64,000 nucleotides of DNA from Streptomyces endophytica (GCF_026153355.1 NZ_CP110636.1:6262001-6326000); one strand, 5' to 3'; shown: positions 15,013 to 24,550, counted from the stretch's first letter. Program-made: numbers and translations. Notes: generated by a model from the letters alone, not told the origin.

Positions 15013-17529
15013 TCAGTCCTCGTGCCCGAGCTGGAGGTCGCGTTCGGTGCGGCCGCCGCCGGCCACCTGGAGGACGGTGGCCACCGGCGGGTATCCGGCG
15101 GCGACCACGGTGTACTCACCGGCCGCGAGGTCCACGAAGCGGAACAGCCCGTCGGGTCCGGTGACGGCGGTGTCGACCACGTTGCCCGCGACGTCCAGCA
15201 GGGTGACCCGGGCGTCCTCGACGGGCCGCCCGCCACCGGCCCGTACGGTCCCGCGCAGCACCGCACCGCCGGCGAGTTCGATGTCCTGGCGGGTCTCCCG
15301 CGACGCCTGCACGGTGACCGGCAGCGCGGCCGGCCGGTACGCCGGTGCGCTGGAGGCCAGGGTGTACTCCCCGGCCACCAACTCCCCGATGACATAGCCT
15401 CCTTCACGCCCGCTGCGGGTGGTCGCGACAACCTCGCCGCGCACGTCGGTGAGGGTGACCATGGCATCGCGGACGGGGGTGCCGTCGGCGGTGGTGACGG
15501 TGCCGGCCAGCCGGCCGGCACCGCCGAGGACGACGTCCAGCTCGACCGGCCGTTCGCCGACGGTCACGGTCACGGCCTGCGGCTGGTGGCCGCCGGCGGC
15601 CGCGATCAGCACGTAGGAGCCGGCACCGGGGGTGCTCAGGGCGTACCGCCCGTCGTCGCCGGAGGCGCCGCGGCCGATCTGCCGCCCGGTGACGTCGATG
15701 AGGGTGAGCGCGGCCCGCGGCACGATGGAGCCGTCGTGGTGCCGTACCGCCCCGCACACCGGGATGCCCGGGTGCCCGCCACCGGAGAGACGGGGACCAC
15801 GGCGGTAACTCGCCGTCGGGAACGTCGAGTTGAGGGGGTCCTGGTCGGCGGCGGAGCGGGCCTGCGGCACGGCGGCCGGTTCGGCAGGTCCCGCCGGTTC
15901 GGTCGGCTCGCCGTAGGAGGTGGGCCGGTCCGGGGTCGGGGAGGTCTGCGGGGCGTGAGAGGCGTGGGACACCAGTGGTTTCTCTTTCCGGAAGAAGGCG
16001 AGCACGAAGCCCAGGACGAGCACCGGCACGAGGGAGCAGAAGACCCTCGGCATGGCATGGGCGTAGGCGGCGACGGGGCCGTCGCGCAGGGAGGCGGGCA
16101 GCACGCGCAGCAGCTGCGGGGTGATCGACTCCGGGTCGGGCAGCCGGTCGGCGAACCGGCGGGCCAGCCGGTCGGCGACGAGGGTGCCGAGGAGGGCCAC
16201 GCCGACGCTGCCGCCGAGGTGCCGGAGGTAGTGGTGTGCGCCGGGCGCGGTGGAGCGGTCACGGGCGCGTACGGAGTTCCGGGCGGCGAGCACCAGCACC
16301 GGCATCACGAGGCCGAGGCCCAGGCCCAGGAGGCCCGTCCCGAGGCCGTAGGTCTCCCGGGAGGCGTCCGGCGCCGGCCGCGACAGCAGCCACATCCCCA
16401 CGGCGGCCACCGCACAGCCCAGGACGGGGAAGACCTGGTGGTGGCCGGTGCGGCGGATGAGCCGGCCGGAGACGCCGGACGCGAGGGCGAGGCCGCCCAA
16501 CAGCGGCAGCATCAGCAGTCCGGACCCGGTGGCCGAGGTGCCGTCGGCCCGCTGCAGGAGGGTCGGCAGACAGCCGGCGGCGCCGAAGAGGGCGAGGCCG
16601 ACGGCGGCACCGACCAGGCCGGTGAGGCTGAAGAGCGCGTCGCGGAGCAGCCGCAGCGGGACGATCGGTGCGGCGGCGAAGTGCTCGACGGCGAGGAAGA
16701 GCAGCCCGCTGCCGAGCGCCCCGGCCCCCAGCCCGAGGACTACCCGCGAGTCCCCGGCGTACTCCGTACCGCCCCAACCGGCCAGCAGCACAAGGCAGGT
16801 GAAGAACGCGACGAGCAGCAGGGCGCCGGCGAGGTCGGGCCGGGGCCGGCGCGGCGGCCGCGGCAGCTTCAGCGCGAAGGCGAGGACGAGGAGCGCCAGC
16901 GCACCGAACGGGACGTCGAGGTAGAAGCACCAGCGCCAGGAGGCGTGGTCGGCGCAGAGGCCGCCGACCAGCGGTCCGGCCACGGAGGCGAGGGCGAAGG
17001 CGGCGCCGATCAGCCCCGTGGAGCGGCCACGGGCCCGGGGCGGTACGACGTCGGCGACGAGGGCCTGGACGCCGATCATCAGTCCGCCGCCGCCGAAGCC
17101 CTGCACGGCCCGGAAGGAGACCAGTTCGCCCATGGTGTGCGACCAGCCGGCCAGCGCCGAACCGGCGGTGAAGACCAGGAGCGCGAAGAGGAGGACCGGT
17201 TTGCGGCCGAAGAGGTCGCCGAGTCTGCCGTGGAGGGGCAGGCCGAGGGCGGCGGCGAGGAGGTAGGACGTCACCGGCCAGGACATCGTGCCCACGCCGT
17301 GCAGCTCGCCGACGATCTTCGGGAGCGCGGTGACGACGACGGTCTGGCCGAGGGCCGCGAGCAGCAGGGCCGGCAGCAGGCCGGCGAAGGCCAGACGGAT
17401 CCGGCGCGGGCCGAGCGGCATCGGCGCGGCGCCGTGCGGTGCCCCGGCCCGGTCCCCGATGGCCGGGGCCGGGCCGGGTGCCGGTAGGCCGGTCCGCCCG
17501 GCCGGGTCGCTCAGGGTGGTCCCGCCCAC
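15013..17529 (-). CDS. MFS (DHA2, 14-helix) drug exporter with C-terminal beta-sandwich repeat tail
   Basis: 838 aa from GTG at 17529 (GGGGAG upstream). Residues ~45-520 form a 14-helix major facilitator of the EmrB/QacA class, with motif A GRLGDLFGRKP and motif C region GLIGAAFALASVAGPLVGG. Unlike usual ~500-aa members, ~300 residues follow: a Pro/Ser linker, then three carboxypeptidase-regulatory/Cna-B-like repeats (each V-P-R-A-x-L-T-L-x-D-V ... G-x-Y), such as VEDARVTLLDVAGNVVDTAV. The tail is predicted to be exposed and may bind surface ligands or assemble the transporter. A 33-bp interrupted palindrome upstream suggests a repressor. Confidence 0.85.
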   Translation of the reverse strand: MGGTTLSDPAGRTGLPAPGPAPAIGDRAGAPHGAAPMPLGPRRIRLAFAGLLPALLLAALGQTVVVTALPKIVGELHGVGTMSWPVTSYLLAAALGLPLHGRLGDLFGRKPVLLFALLVFTAGSALAGWSHTMGELVSFRAVQGFGGGGLMIGVQALVADVVPPRARGRSTGLIGAAFALASVAGPLVGGLCADHASWRWCFYLDVPFGALALLVLAFALKLPRPPRRPRPDLAGALLLVAFFTCLVLLAGWGGTEYAGDSRVVLGLGAGALGSGLLFLAVEHFAAAPIVPLRLLRDALFSLTGLVGAAVGLALFGAAGCLPTLLQRADGTSATGSGLLMLPLLGGLALASGVSGRLIRRTGHHQVFPVLGCAVAAVGMWLLSRPAPDASRETYGLGTGLLGLGLGLVMPVLVLAARNSVRARDRSTAPGAHHYLRHLGGSVGVALLGTLVADRLARRFADRLPDPESITPQLLRVLPASLRDGPVAAYAHAMPRVFCSLVPVLVLGFVLAFFRKEKPLVSHASHAPQTSPTPDRPTSYGEPTEPAGPAEPAAVPQARSAADQDPLNSTFPTASYRRGPRLSGGGHPGIPVCGAVRHHDGSIVPRAALTLIDVTGRQIGRGASGDDGRYALSTPGAGSYVLIAAAGGHQPQAVTVTVGERPVELDVVLGGAGRLAGTVTTADGTPVRDAMVTLTDVRGEVVATTRSGREGGYVIGELVAGEYTLASSAPAYRPAALPVTVQASRETRQDIELAGGAVLRGTVRAGGGRPVEDARVTLLDVAGNVVDTAVTGPDGLFRFVDLAAGEYTVVAAGYPPVATVLQVAGGGRTERDLQLGHED

Positions 17530-17846
17530 GTACTGCTCCCCTCGTCACGCCTGTTGAGGCCCAATTTCTCGCATTGGGCGACAACAGCGTTCAAGCGCGA
17601 CGAAAGGGGTCGGGCGGTGCCGGAACGGACGTCAAGTGCCTTGTCGGGCAGGCCCCTTGGGCTCCCATCAGGGCTTTCCGTGCGGAACGGGTCCGACGGC
17701 CGGGGCGCCTCGGCGCGGCCGAAACCACCCGAACCGGTGAGCGTGACGGAACGCGCCCAGGGTGACGCATGTGACGTCCGCGCTCAGCGCAGGAAGCAGC
17801 CGACGCGCGTGACGCACAGGACACCCGGGGGATGTATGACGTCCGA
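17530..17846. other. Spacer between MFS and SRPBCC genes
   Basis: 317 bp without a supported gene. Besides the palindrome at 17553-17585 it holds a repeated TGACGTCCG (near 17770 and 17837) and no obvious hairpin terminator for the upstream gene. Confidence 0.3.
17553..17585. promoter_or_regulatory. 33-bp interrupted palindrome upstream of the MFS exporter
   Basis: GTTG (17553-17556) and CAAC (17582-17585) flank GCCCAAT (17559-17565) and ATTGGGC (17573-17579), all exactly symmetric around position 17569. Located 24 bp before the GTG start. Size and symmetry fit an operator for a dimeric repressor; no local regulator gene is adjacent. Confidence 0.6.
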
Positions 17847-18290
17847 TCACTTCTCCATGCGCGCCGCGAGGTTGTCGAGGATGGTGTCGTAGATCCGGCC
17901 GAGGCCCTTGGGGGCGAAGGTCCGCTCGAAGAAGCCGCCGATGCCGCCCGCGCCCTGCCAGGTGGTCGTGACGACGACCCTGGCGCGCTGCTCGCCGGCC
18001 GGCGTGACGACCCAGGTGGTCACCATGGAGGAGTTGCGGTCCTTCTCCACGAGCTGACCGTCGGTGGGCTCGTCGACCTCCAGCAGGCAGTCGCGCACCC
18101 GCTTGCTCGTGGCCTGGAGCTTCCAGTGGACGAGGGTGCCCTTGCCGTCGCCGCCCTCGCGGACCTCGTACTCCGAGAAGTGCTCGGGCAGCAGCTGCTG
18201 GCGCGTGCCGCTGTAGTCGGCGAGCGCGTCGAACACGTCCTCCGGGTCCGCCGCGATCTCGCGCTGCGTGGTGGCCTCGACCTGACCCAT
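17847..18290 (-). CDS. SRPBCC family (polyketide cyclase/START-like) protein
   Basis: 147 aa. ATG at 18290 follows GGAGGAAG. The pattern TTQREIAADPEDVFDALADY at the N-terminus and a C-terminal helix ending DNLAARMEK are typical of single-domain SRPBCC proteins with a hydrophobic ligand cavity. Cytoplasmic; ligand unknown. Divergent from the radical SAM gene. Confidence 0.8.
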   Translation of the reverse strand: MGQVEATTQREIAADPEDVFDALADYSGTRQQLLPEHFSEYEVREGGDGKGTLVHWKLQATSKRVRDCLLEVDEPTDGQLVEKDRNSSMVTTWVVTPAGEQRARVVVTTTWQGAGGIGGFFERTFAPKGLGRIYDTILDNLAARMEK

Positions 18291-18401
18291 GTGTGTCTTC
18301 CTCCAGTAGTCGGCTGCCGGTCCTGCGGTGCGCCGCCAAGCCAACCACCAGTGGGGGGCGCGCCCAAAATCCGCCCGGGCCCGTCGCGACGGTCGAGAAG
18401 G

Positions 18402-18419
18402 GAACACGTGTTCTATTAT
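18402..18419 (+). promoter_or_regulatory. Candidate LexA (SOS) box with adjacent -10 element
   Basis: GAACACGTGTTC (18402-18413) is a perfect palindrome matching the actinobacterial LexA core GAAC-N4-GTTC, and TATTAT (18414-18419) abuts it as a -10 hexamer. It precedes the radical SAM gene starting at 18465 by about 50 bp. Confidence 0.55.
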
Positions 18420-18464
18420 GGGGGACGGGGGCTCGACGGCATGCAGCATGCAGAAGGAGGCCCG

Positions 18465-19543
18465 ATGCGCTGGGACAACCTGGGTGACGGCCCGGCCGCA
18501 CTGTTCGGTGCGGACGTGGTCAGCCGGACGTTCGACACCCCGAATTCCGCGGCATCACGTTCCACGAGGTGCGCGCCCGTTCCCTCGTCAACCGCGTCCC
18601 GGGCGCCTCGCGGATGCCGTTCGAATGGACGGTCAACCCCTACCGCGGCTGCAGCCACGCCTGCGTCTACTGCTTCGCGCGCAAGACCCACAGCTATCTG
18701 GACCTGGACACCGGCCTCGGCTTCGACACCCAGATAGTGGTGAAGGTCAACGCGCCGGAACTACTGCGCCGCGAACTGGCCGGGCGCCGCTGGCGCGGCG
18801 ACCACATCGCGATGGGCACCAACGTCGACTGCTACCAGCGCGCGGAGGGCCGCTACCGCCTCATGCCCGGCATCCTCACGGCCCTGCGCGATCACGCCAA
18901 CCCGTTCTCCATCCTCACCAAGGGCACGCTCATCCTGCGCGACCTGGAACTGCTGCGGCAGGCCGCCGAGGTCACCGACGTCGGCATCTCGGTCTCCGTC
19001 GGCTTCCTGGATTACGAGCTGTGGCGCACGGTCGAGCCCGGCACGCCCGCCCCCGAACGCCGGCTGGACGTGGTGCGCACCCTCACCGCACACGGCATTC
19101 CCTGCAACGTGCTCATGGCACCCGTCATCCCGTTCCTCGGCGACGCGCCGGAGCAGCTGCGCGCCACGGTCCGCGCCGTCGCGGAGGCCGGCGCGGGATC
19201 CGTCACGCCGCTGGTGCTGCACCTGCGCCCCGGCGCCCGCGAGTGGTTCCTGTCCTGGCTGGAGCACCACCATCCGCATCTCGTACGGCGCTACACGACG
19301 ATGTACGCGAACGGCGCCTACGCCCCCACGTGGTACCAGCGCCGGATCACCCGCCAGGTCCACGAACTCGCCGCCGAGTACGGCATCGGCCCCGCCCGCT
19401 CGGGCGAGGCCCGCCGCATCCGGCCGCCGTCCGGGGACGCCGACGCCGCCGGGAACTCCGCGCCCGTGGCCGATTCACCGCCCGCGGCCGACCCCGCGCC
19501 GGCACCCGCGCCCTCGGGGCCGACCCAGCTGACCCTCATCTGA
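18465..19543 (+). CDS. Radical SAM protein, Rv2578c family, frameshifted near the start
   Basis: ATG at 18465 follows AAGGAGG. The signature C-x3-C-x2-C is visible as CSHACVYC, preceded by FEWTVNPYRG, as in the Rv2578c/spore photoproduct lyase-like group that binds a [4Fe-4S] cluster and SAM. The first ~26 codons read in another frame; one extra G at ~18543 (CCCCGAATTC) joins FDTP to EFRGITFHEVRAR and restores 359 aa. The C-terminal 60 residues are Pro/Ala-rich linker ending QLTLI. A LexA-like box upstream suggests DNA-damage induction and a repair role; the reaction is not known. Confidence 0.8.
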
Positions 19544-19561
19544 ACCGGCCGGGCCGGCCGC

Positions 19562-19921
19562 TCACGCCGAGGCGGCCGGGACGGCCTCCAGGGCCCGCGC
19601 CAGACGGTCGCGGGCCTCGGTCTGGGCGGCGATCCGCTCGTCGATGACGGCGAGCCGCTCACGGGCGATCCGCAGCCCCTCGGCGGACGGCGGAGCGGTG
19701 GTCATGTCGCCGTCCAGGCAGGGCGTGAAACAGCGGACGTCGGCGAGCGTGAGCCCGGCCGCCAGCAAATGGCGGATGTTGCGCACCCGTACGGCCGCGC
19801 CGGCGTCGTAGACCCGATACCCGTTCGCCTCCCGGACGGAGGCGATCAGCCCCTCCCGCTCGTAGTTCCGCAACGCCCGCGGCGTCGCCCCGGTGGCCTC
19901 CGCCAACTCCCCGATCCGCAC
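19562..19921 (-). CDS. MerR family transcriptional regulator
   Basis: 119 aa from GTG at 19921. The winged helix-turn-helix is MRIGELAEATGATPRALRNY (residues 1-20) continuing into EREGLIASVREANGYRVYD; a short coiled-coil dimerisation helix follows. A single Cys in FTPCLDGD leaves no clear metal site. It lies downstream of the SDR gene on the same strand, and the SDR promoter has the spacer dyad that MerR proteins bind, so it probably activates that gene. Confidence 0.85.
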   Translation of the reverse strand: MRIGELAEATGATPRALRNYEREGLIASVREANGYRVYDAGAAVRVRNIRHLLAAGLTLADVRCFTPCLDGDMTTAPPSAEGLRIARERLAVIDERIAAQTEARDRLARALEAVPAASA

Positions 19922-20029
19922 GGGCCGTTCCCTCCCTGAACTCCGGCCTCGCGGCCGATTCCCGGGCCGCGTCCCGCATTGTGCCGCGCCTCGTCCGGGC
20001 CGGGTCCGGGGGGAGGGGCTGGGGCGGGC

Positions 20030-20868
20030 TCAGCCGACCACCGCTCCGCCGTCGACCGGCAGGATCACCCCCGTGACGAACGAGGCGGCCGGGGCGGCCA
20101 GCTGGGTGATGGCCCAGGCCACCTCCTCGGGGCGGCCGATCCGGCCCAGCGGCGTGTGCGCGATCTGCCACGCGCGATGCGCCGCCCGCTGCTCCTCGGA
20201 CAGGCCCTGGTGGAGCGCGATCGGGGTCTCGACGGCACCGGGGGCGACCGCGACCACCCGCACCCCGCGCGGTGCGAGCTCCACCGCCCAGCTGCGGGTG
20301 AGCAGTTCGAGCCCCGTCTTGGTCGCGGCGTAGACCGCATTGCCGGGCCAGCCGCGCTGGCCGATCGAGGTGCTGATGTTGACCACCACCCGCCGGTGCG
20401 CTCCAGATGGGGCACCGCTTCCTGCGTCAGCAGTACGGGCGCGACGAGGTTCGTCGCCAGTTGCGACCCCATCCGCTCCTTGGTGTGGCTGCCGAGCGCC
20501 CCGCTGCCCACGATGGCGGCGTTGTTGACCAGGACGTCCAGCCGGCCGTAGGCCTCGATCGCACGGCGGACGAGGGCCGCGGGGACGCCGTCCGCGGTGA
20601 TGTCGGCGGCGTACGGGACGATCTCGCCGTCCCCCTCGGCGCCCGCCGCCGTCTCCGCCAGCGGCTCGGCCCGGCGGCCCACCGCCAGCACCCGCGCGCC
20701 CTCCGCCGCGAAGGCCCGGGCGGCGGCCCGCCCGATGCCCGTACCGGCGCCGGTGATGATCACTACCCTGCGGGGCGGGGCGTCCGTGGGGCGCCGGCCG
20801 GTTCCGGCGGCGTTCGTCCCGGGCTGCTGTGTGGGCGCGGTCCGCCCGCGGTGCGTGCTGTGTGCCAT
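20030..20868 (-). CDS. Short-chain dehydrogenase/reductase, frameshifted
   Basis: N-terminal cofactor motif TGAGTGIGRAAA, NNAAI, then catalytic Ser in ISTSIG and Tyr-Lys in YAATK. The frame breaks at ~20393 in a GGCGGGTGG run between PHLERTGG and VVVNISTS; one extra G restores 279 aa. ATG at 20868 is only a few bases from the predicted transcription start. Substrate unknown. Probably the target of the downstream MerR regulator. Confidence 0.8.
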
Positions 20869-20874
20869 GCCGGA

Positions 20875-20907
20875 AGTCTCGAACCCTGTCCCCAGGGGCA
20901 AGGTCAA
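20875..20907 (-). promoter_or_regulatory. MerR-type promoter of the SDR gene
   Basis: On the reverse strand TTGACC (-35, 20902-20907) is followed by a 22-bp dyad ACCTTGCCCC/TGGGGACAGGGT (20883-20904) and a -10-like GAGACT (20875-20880). The dyad sits inside an overlong spacer, as in promoters that MerR proteins activate by untwisting. Confidence 0.6.
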
Positions 20908-20987
20908 GCGCACGGCGACGGAACCGCGGGAACCGGGCAGCGGAAAACCCCGGAAGCCCCCTTGACCCGGCCCCTACCCTCTCCCTC

Positions 20988-21619
20988 ATGAACACGGGCA
21001 GGGACACGGACAGGAGCAGGGGCAGGAGGCCGGCAGGACCGCTCCGGATACGGGAGATGGGCGCGGCCGACGTCGAGGCGGTCTCGGCGGTGCGGGTCCG
21101 CGGCTGGCAGGCGGCGTACCGGGGGCTGATGCCGCAGGCGTATCTGGACGGGATGAGCGTGGCGGCGGACGCCGAGCGCAGGCGGTCGTGGTTCGGGCGG
21201 CGGTCGCCGGAGGTGGTCGACCTGGTGGCGGAATCGGCCGGTGAGGTGGTCGGCTGGGCGTCGGTCGGCCCGGCCCGGGACCCCGATGTGGCCCCGGGCG
21301 CCGAGGAGTTGCCCGCCCCGCCCCGACCGCGGGTGAACTGTTCGCGCTGTACGTCGCGCCCGAGCGGATCGGCACCGGCGTCGGCCGCGCCCTGATGGCC
21401 GCGGGCACGGACCGGGCACGGCAGAGCGGATACCGCGCGCTGTATTTGTGGGTGGTACGCGGCAACGCCCGCGCCCAGCGGTTCTACGAGCGGGCCGGCT
21501 TCGTCCCGGACGGGGCGGAGGAGACGTACAAGGTGGGCGGCAGCAACGTCCCCGAGCTGCGCTACTGGCGCCCGCTGTCCCCGTCCTTCCCGGACCCCGG
21601 TCGTCTCCTCCGGACCTGA
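20988..21619 (+). CDS. GNAT family N-acetyltransferase, frameshifted
   Basis: The N-terminal half reads IREMGAADVEAVSAVRVRGW and AYRGLMPQAYLDGM; the C-terminal half in the next frame has the acetyl-CoA loop IGTGVGRALM and NARAQRFYERAGF. One extra C in the CCCC run at ~21325 joins them to a 210-aa protein. A TACCCT -10 element eight bases before the ATG suggests a leaderless message. Acyl acceptor unknown. Confidence 0.75.
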
Positions 21620-21647
21620 TGTCGGGGGTGTCCCCTGACGGACCGCT

Positions 21648-22334
21648 TCAGGCGCCCGAGCCGTCCTTCGCCGCGTCTCGGTCCTCCTTCGCGGCACCCG
21701 CTCCCCCGTCGCCCCGCCCCTCGTCCCCGGGAAGCTCGTGCACCCCCAGCCGGGCCAGCGAGGCCGCCGCGGCGGCGGCCAGCCGCGGGTGCCCGGTGGC
21801 GGCGGTGAGTGCGGGCACGGCGCGGCGGTCGCCCAGGGCGCCCAGGCCCTCGACGCAGGCGAGCGCCACCCGCCAGTAGGGGTTGTGCGGGGTCAGCAGC
21901 CGCTCCAGGGTGGCGACCAGCGCCGGTACGGACTGCGGTGCGCGCAGCTCGGCGAGCAGCCGCACCGGATGCAGGGCGTACGCGGTGCGCAGCGGGTTGG
22001 TGGCCAGGGCGGCCGCGGCGCGGGCGGTGCGCGGGTCGCCGAGCCGGCTCAGGGCGTGGGCCGCGGTGGCGCAGCGCACCGGATCGCGGTAGTTCAGCAG
22101 CAGGACGAGCGTCTCGAAGGCGCGTTTGTCGCCGGCGCAGCCGAGGATGAAGGCGGCGATCTCGCGGGCCCACAGGGGGCGTTCGACGGCGACCAGCATC
22201 CGGGCGAGCTCCTCCCGTCCGGCGGGGGTGTTCTTGCGGGCGAGCCCCAGCAGGCGCTCGTAGGCGACCAGATCCTGTGGGGAGCGGAGTTCGGCCCGCA
22301 CCCGGTCCGTCAACTCGTGGAATTCGTCTTCCAT
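21648..22334 (-). CDS. HEAT-repeat protein
   Basis: 228 aa. ATG at 22334 follows GGGAGGG. Four to five helical repeats of the type DPVRCATAAHALSRLGD and DRRAVPALTAATGHPRLAAA are visible between residues 70 and 200, the alpha-solenoid pattern of PBS-lyase/HEAT repeats. The last 30 residues are charged and low complexity. A scaffold or binding role is likely; no catalytic motif. Confidence 0.75.
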   Translation of the reverse strand: MEDEFHELTDRVRAELRSPQDLVAYERLLGLARKNTPAGREELARMLVAVERPLWAREIAAFILGCAGDKRAFETLVLLLNYRDPVRCATAAHALSRLGDPRTARAAAALATNPLRTAYALHPVRLLAELRAPQSVPALVATLERLLTPHNPYWRVALACVEGLGALGDRRAVPALTAATGHPRLAAAAAASLARLGVHELPGDEGRGDGGAGAAKEDRDAAKDGSGA

Positions 22335-22729
22335 TTGCCGCTTCCCTCCCGCCGGGGCGCCCCGGATACCGAGACGTGGCCTGCACCACAGACTAATGAC
22401 CCGGACTACCCCTGGCGCTGCGGTTACCCACGGGTTAACCTGCTGGAACGAGCAGCACCCCTGCTCGGGCGGCCTGGTGACGCAGCCGCCACAGAGTGAA
22501 GTCGGTTCGGCACCGCAAACAGCACGACATCAGTACGGAGCACGGCACGGCCCCGGGACAGGGCCCCGCCGTAGCTCCCGCACCGCCGGCGCTGCCAGCA
22601 GCGCTGCGGCCTTCCGCGGCCCCGCCGCGCCCCGGCCGCCGCGTATCCGCTGCCCCTCGCGTCCGCGCGGCCACCACTCAGTCGTCACTTCTCCCCTGCC
22701 CTTCAGGGGAACACCCTCAGGAGTTCGCG
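22335..22729. other. Promoter region between the HEAT gene and the 3-hydroxyacyl-CoA dehydrogenase
   Basis: 395 bp separating divergent genes. A dyad with GGTTA and TTAACC arms lies at 22419-22439. AGGAG (~22719) is the ribosome binding site for 22730. The forward frame remains open through the region, but its residue content is not protein-like, so no N-terminal extension is proposed. Confidence 0.35.
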
Positions 22730-24550
22730 ATGGGCCCTTCGTCCACCCCTGATGTCTCCCCCGACATTTCCCCACTGTCCCTCTCCACCGTGGCCGTCGT
22801 CGGCCTGGGCACCATGGGCACCGGCATCGCCGAGGTGCTGGCCCGGGCCGGCCGCGAGGTCATCGGCATCGACATCGACGAGGCCGCGGCCCGGCATGCC
22901 GTCGCCGCGCTGGAGGCCGCCACGGCCCGCGCGGTGCGCCGTGAGCGGATCACCGAGCGTGAGCGGCAGGACGTCCTGGCCCGTTTCCGCACCTTCACCG
23001 ATCTGCAGGCCGCCGCGGAGGCCGACCTGGTCATCGAGGTGGTCCCGGAGGACTACGAGCTCAAGCGGCAGGTCTTCGCCGAACTGGACGCCGTGGTGCG
23101 GCCGGACGCCATCCTGGCCACCGGCACCAACGCGCTGTCGGTGACCCGGCTCGCCGCCGATTCGCAGCGTCCCGAGCGGGTGCTCGGACTGCACTTCTTC
23201 AACCCCGCACCGGCCATGAAGCTGGTTGAGGTGGTCTCCTCCGTGCTCACCGCGCCGACCGCGGTGGCCGGGGTCACCGAGCTCGCCCGCGACCTGGGCA
23301 AGGACCCGATCGCGGTGGGTGACCGGCCCGGTTTCGTCGCCGACGGCCTGCTGTTCGGCTATCTGAACCAGGCCGCCGCGATGTACGAGTCCCGGTATGC
23401 CACCCGTGAGGACATCGACGCCGCGATGCGGCTCGGCTGCGGCCTTCCCATGGGTCCGCTGGCGCTGCTCGACCTGATCGGCGTGGACACCGCCCGGACC
23501 GTCCTGGAGGCGATGTACGCCGAGTCCCAGGACCGGCTGCACGCCCCGGCGCCGATCCTGGGGCAGCTGGCCGAGGCCGGGCTGACCGGCCGCAAGGCGG
23601 GCCGCGGCTTCTACTCGTACGAGGCGCCGGGTTCGGCCACGGTCGTGCCGGACGCGGAGAGCCCGGCGGTCACCGGCGAGGCCGCGGCCGGGCGCACGGT
23701 CACCCGGGTCGGCGTGGCCGGTTCCGGGACGATGGCCAGCGGCATCGCCGAGGTCTTCGCCAAGGCGGGGTACCAGGTCGTGCTGGCCGCCCGCAGCCCG
23801 GAGAAGGCGGAGAAGGCGAAGGCCCGGATCGCCAAGTCGCTGGGCCGGTCCGTGGACAAGGGCCGGCTGACCGCCGAGGCCCGGGACGCGGCGCTGGCGG
23901 CGATCACCCCGGCCGGGACGCTGGACGCGTTCGCGGACGTGGACCTCGCGGTCGAGGCGGTGGCCGAGGACCTGGCCGTCAAGCAGGAGCTGTTCCGGAC
24001 GCTGGACAAGGTCTGCAAGCCGGGCGCGGTCCTGGCCACGACGACCTCGTCGCTGCCGGTCGTGGCGTGCGCCCGGGCCACCTCGCGCCCGCAGGACGTC
24101 ATCGGGATGCACTTCTTCAACCCGGCGCCGGCGATGAAGCTGGTCGAGGTGGTGCGGACGGTCCTGACCTCCGACGAGGTGCACGCGACCGTGCGGGAGG
24201 TGTGCGCCAAGGTCCGCAAGCACCCGGTGGACTGCGGCGACCGGGCCGGCTTCATCGTGAACGCGCTGCTGTTCCCGTACCTGAACAACGCGATCAAGAT
24301 GGTCCAGGAGCACTACGCGTCGCTGGACGACATCGACGCGGCGATGAAGCTCGGCGGCGGCTACCCGATGGGCCCGTTCGAGCTCCTCGACGTGGTCGGC
24401 CTGGACGTCTCGCTGGCCATCGAGAAGGTCCTGCACGCCGAATTCCGCGACCCGGGGCTGGCCCCCGCGCCGCTGCTGGAGCACCTCGTCGCGGCGGGGT
24501 GCCTCGGACGCAAGACGGGCCGCGGCTTCCGTGAGTACGCCCGGCGCTGA
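22730..24550 (+). CDS. Fused tandem 3-hydroxyacyl-CoA (3-hydroxybutyryl-CoA) dehydrogenase
   Basis: 606 aa made of two complete dehydrogenase units. Unit 1 has VVGLGTMGTGIAEVLARAG (NAD loop, ~residue 22), HFFNPAPAMKLVEVV and a C-terminal GRKAGRGFYSY; unit 2 repeats GVAGSGTMASGIAEVFAKAG (~324), HFFNPAPAMKLVEVV and GRKTGRGFREY. The enzyme oxidises or forms (S)-3-hydroxybutyryl-CoA with NAD(P), the step that links acetoacetyl-CoA to crotonyl-CoA. It stands upstream of the ethylmalonyl-CoA genes, separated by a regulator and a STAND gene, and probably supplies their substrate. Most bacterial relatives have a single unit of ~285 aa. Confidence 0.9.
   Translation: MGPSSTPDVSPDISPLSLSTVAVVGLGTMGTGIAEVLARAGREVIGIDIDEAAARHAVAALEAATARAVRRERITERERQDVLARFRTFTDLQAAAEADLVIEVVPEDYELKRQVFAELDAVVRPDAILATGTNALSVTRLAADSQRPERVLGLHFFNPAPAMKLVEVVSSVLTAPTAVAGVTELARDLGKDPIAVGDRPGFVADGLLFGYLNQAAAMYESRYATREDIDAAMRLGCGLPMGPLALLDLIGVDTARTVLEAMYAESQDRLHAPAPILGQLAEAGLTGRKAGRGFYSYEAPGSATVVPDAESPAVTGEAAAGRTVTRVGVAGSGTMASGIAEVFAKAGYQVVLAARSPEKAEKAKARIAKSLGRSVDKGRLTAEARDAALAAITPAGTLDAFADVDLAVEAVAEDLAVKQELFRTLDKVCKPGAVLATTTSSLPVVACARATSRPQDVIGMHFFNPAPAMKLVEVVRTVLTSDEVHATVREVCAKVRKHPVDCGDRAGFIVNALLFPYLNNAIKMVQEHYASLDDIDAAMKLGGGYPMGPFELLDVVGLDVSLAIEKVLHAEFRDPGLAPAPLLEHLVAAGCLGRKTGRGFREYARR

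Noticed and set aside
22496..22729. Extended N-terminus of the 3-hydroxyacyl-CoA dehydrogenase
   Set aside because: The open frame continues upstream, but residues are Pro/Ala/Arg-rich and unlike the family; AGGAG supports the ATG at 22730.
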